Below, piece by piece: positions 4,952 through 5,577 of a stretch of 5,577 nt of DNA; the first letter of the stretch is position 1; every line of letters starts with the position of its first letter. The position numbers and the translations under genes are program-made. The stretch comes from Candidatus Iainarchaeum sp. (GTDB lineage Archaea > Iainarchaeota > Iainarchaeia > Iainarchaeales > GW2011-AR10), in contig JACPKT010000031.1 of NCBI GenBank assembly GCA_016186855.1, positions 1 through 5,577 of the forward strand, written 5' to 3'. Under the pieces are notes generated by a model. It did not search any database, was not told the origin of the DNA, and saw nothing but the letters and a program-made list of their open reading frames with translations.

Positions 4952-5386
4952 ATGGCCAAAGCATTGTTTTATATTGAAGGAAAAACAGTTCCTGTTCAGC
5001 ACGAGGGCGTCAGGTTAATAATAACAAAAAATCTTATTCACATGGGTTTTACAAAAGGTGGTGCGTTTAACCTTCCTGATGGCAGGGTAGAAGTTGTATT
5101 AGAGGGCGATAAACAAAAACTGATTGAAGCGCACAAAGAAGTAAAAGAAAATTTGCTTCAATGGATGTTGCAAGCATCTGAAGACAAGGACAAATTAAAA
5201 GAAAAAATCGGGAACCCCGGTGTGAAGGTGAGCGATTTAGAATTTAATGACAATCTTCTTGTATTGGATATTGGGCTTTTTTCCCATTCGCTTACTTTTG
5301 ATCAAATTTATAAGGGCGTAAGCGTTTACAAGGATCTTTCAAAAGCGATTAAAAATTTGAACAAAACTTTGGAGAAAAAAATCTAA
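4952..5386 (+). CDS. Acylphosphatase-fold protein with C-terminal extension
   Basis: A protein of 144 residues. Residues 5-70 are acylphosphatase-like: VQHEGVRLIITKNLIHMGF, then GGAFNLPDGRVEVVLEGDKQKL. R21 and N40 are in the catalytic positions and NLPDGRVEVV matches the family's 'N..DG.VE' strand. Residues 75-144 form a separate charged segment (DKDKLKEKIGNPGVKVSDLEF, LLVLDIGLFSHSLTFDQIYKG) ending in a Lys-rich helix; I do not recognise it. No signal peptide or membrane segment, so cytosolic. It abuts the upstream paralogue (TAA then ATG with no gap), with GGGGAAGGA just before the stop as a possible ribosome-binding site. The pair is probably one operon that arose by duplication. Confidence 0.75.
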   Translation: MAKALFYIEGKTVPVQHEGVRLIITKNLIHMGFTKGGAFNLPDGRVEVVLEGDKQKLIEAHKEVKENLLQWMLQASEDKDKLKEKIGNPGVKVSDLEFNDNLLVLDIGLFSHSLTFDQIYKGVSVYKDLSKAIKNLNKTLEKKI

Positions 5387-5400
5387 TCCAAAGTTAATCC

Positions 5401-5443
5401 CTTCAGCGTTTGGAAAATATATTTATCACACTTGAGCGTTGGA
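5401..5443. repeat. Near-identical 13-14 bp direct repeats around an AT-rich core
   Basis: CTTCAGCGTTTGGA (5401-5414) and CTTGAGCGTTGGA (5431-5443) differ by one substitution and one base in the T run. Between them lies AAATATATTTA. They occupy the short gap between the acylphosphatase gene and the convergent tRNA, where nothing else is visible. The function is unknown; chance is possible. Confidence 0.3.
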
Positions 5444-5457
5444 CATTGGGTCTAATC

Positions 5458-5548
5458 GCCCCCACAGGGAATTGAACCCTGACCTAAAGCTTGTTGCAAA
5501 CTTGAATTTTCCGCAAGCTTTTGTTCTGTCCGTTTATACTATGGGGGC
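5458..5548 (-). tRNA. tRNA-Arg (anticodon GCG) with a 19-nt intron
   Basis: On the minus strand the acceptor stem GCCCCCA/TGGGGGC pairs over 7 bp (5548-5542 with 5464-5458). The T arm is CAGGG-TTCAATT-CCCTG. The D arm has T8, A14, G18G19, A20 and A21, with A15 opposite T48. The D stem is weak (A12-A23 mismatch, T13-G22 wobble). The anticodon stem AAAGC/GCTTT encloses TTGCGG, the intron, and A38. After removal of the intron at 5492-5510 the loop is TTGCGGA, anticodon GCG, which reads CGC and CGU. A20 agrees with Arg identity. CCA is not encoded; the base after the stem (complement of 5457) gives discriminator G73. The mature length is 72 nt plus the discriminator. Confidence 0.92.
5492..5510 (-). 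other. Archaeal tRNA intron with canonical bulge-helix-bulge
   Basis: The 19-nt intron lies between positions 37 and 38. The precursor folds as exon helix AAAGC/GCTTT, a 3-nt bulge CAA, a 4-bp central helix TTGC/GCAA, a 3-nt bulge GGA, and an intron helix AAA/TTT. Cutting after the second base of each bulge, as the archaeal splicing endonuclease does, yields the 7-base loop TTGCGGA. This is the strict hBHBh' form, so splicing should not need a relaxed-specificity enzyme. Confidence 0.9.
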
Positions 5549-5577
5549 TTGAACTGATTTATGGCTAAACAGTGTTT

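Noticed and set aside
5458..5548. Reading the tRNA without an intron or with another anticodon such as GCA
   Set aside because: Only the BHB-defined splice gives a 7-base loop on a perfect 5-bp anticodon stem, and A20 and G73 fit Arg.
5561..5577. Possible start of a plus-strand gene (ATGGCTAAACAG...) at the right edge
   Set aside because: Only five codons are visible, with no ribosome-binding site, so it cannot be distinguished from chance. The same bases could be part of the tRNA promoter region.

Overview
The window looks like AT-rich archaeal DNA, most likely from an uncultivated lineage of the DPANN type; the exact phylum is an inference. The evidence is a tRNA-Arg gene with a textbook archaeal bulge-helix-bulge intron at position 37/38, archaeal-style VapBC proteins, AGGTG/GAGGTG ribosome-binding sites, TATA-like boxes, frequent TTG starts, and a Cys-rich secreted protein with the 'DxAGN / AVDNxGN' repeat style of DPANN surface proteins. 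No mobile element, CRISPR array or rRNA is visible.

Layout. (a) 1-1264, minus: 5' part of a large secreted surface protein that runs off the left edge. It has a signal peptide and extracellular Ig-like, Cys-rich domains, one frameshift near 617-620 and no recognisable start codon. (b) 1265-1462: a very T-rich intergenic region with six copies of TAGTC/GACTA and a perfect 8-bp hairpin. (c) 1463-2521, plus: an AAA+ ATPase with a C-terminal winged helix. (d) 2532-4528, minus: two toxin-antitoxin modules in series. First comes vapB-vapC (4528-3848), then, after a 62-bp promoter/operator region, an AbiE-like type IV pair: an antitoxin/regulator (3785-3183) and an overlapping nucleotidyltransferase toxin (3190-2532). 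(e) 4569-4714: a leader region with a GC-rich hairpin element. (f) 4715-5386, plus: two abutting acylphosphatase-fold paralogues that both keep the catalytic Arg and Asn. (g) 5458-5548, minus: intron-containing tRNA-Arg(GCG).

The main interpretive point is that a naive reading of 3183-4298 gives one 371-residue 'PIN-winged helix' protein. I read it as two genes joined by a +1 frameshift in the vapC tail. The apparent linker is the translation of a TATA box, two tandem 16-bp palindromes and a ribosome-binding site. The AbiE toxin and the surface protein are also each interrupted by a single-base homopolymer indel. Three such events in under 4 kb mean either residual sequencing errors or real decay or phase variation in accessory genes; reads would decide.

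How the genes work together: both TA modules appear autoregulated, each with an inverted-repeat operator over its own promoter. The ATPase converges on the toxin with only 10 bp between stops. The acylphosphatase pair and the tRNA look like ordinary cellular genes flanking this small defence/TA cluster.
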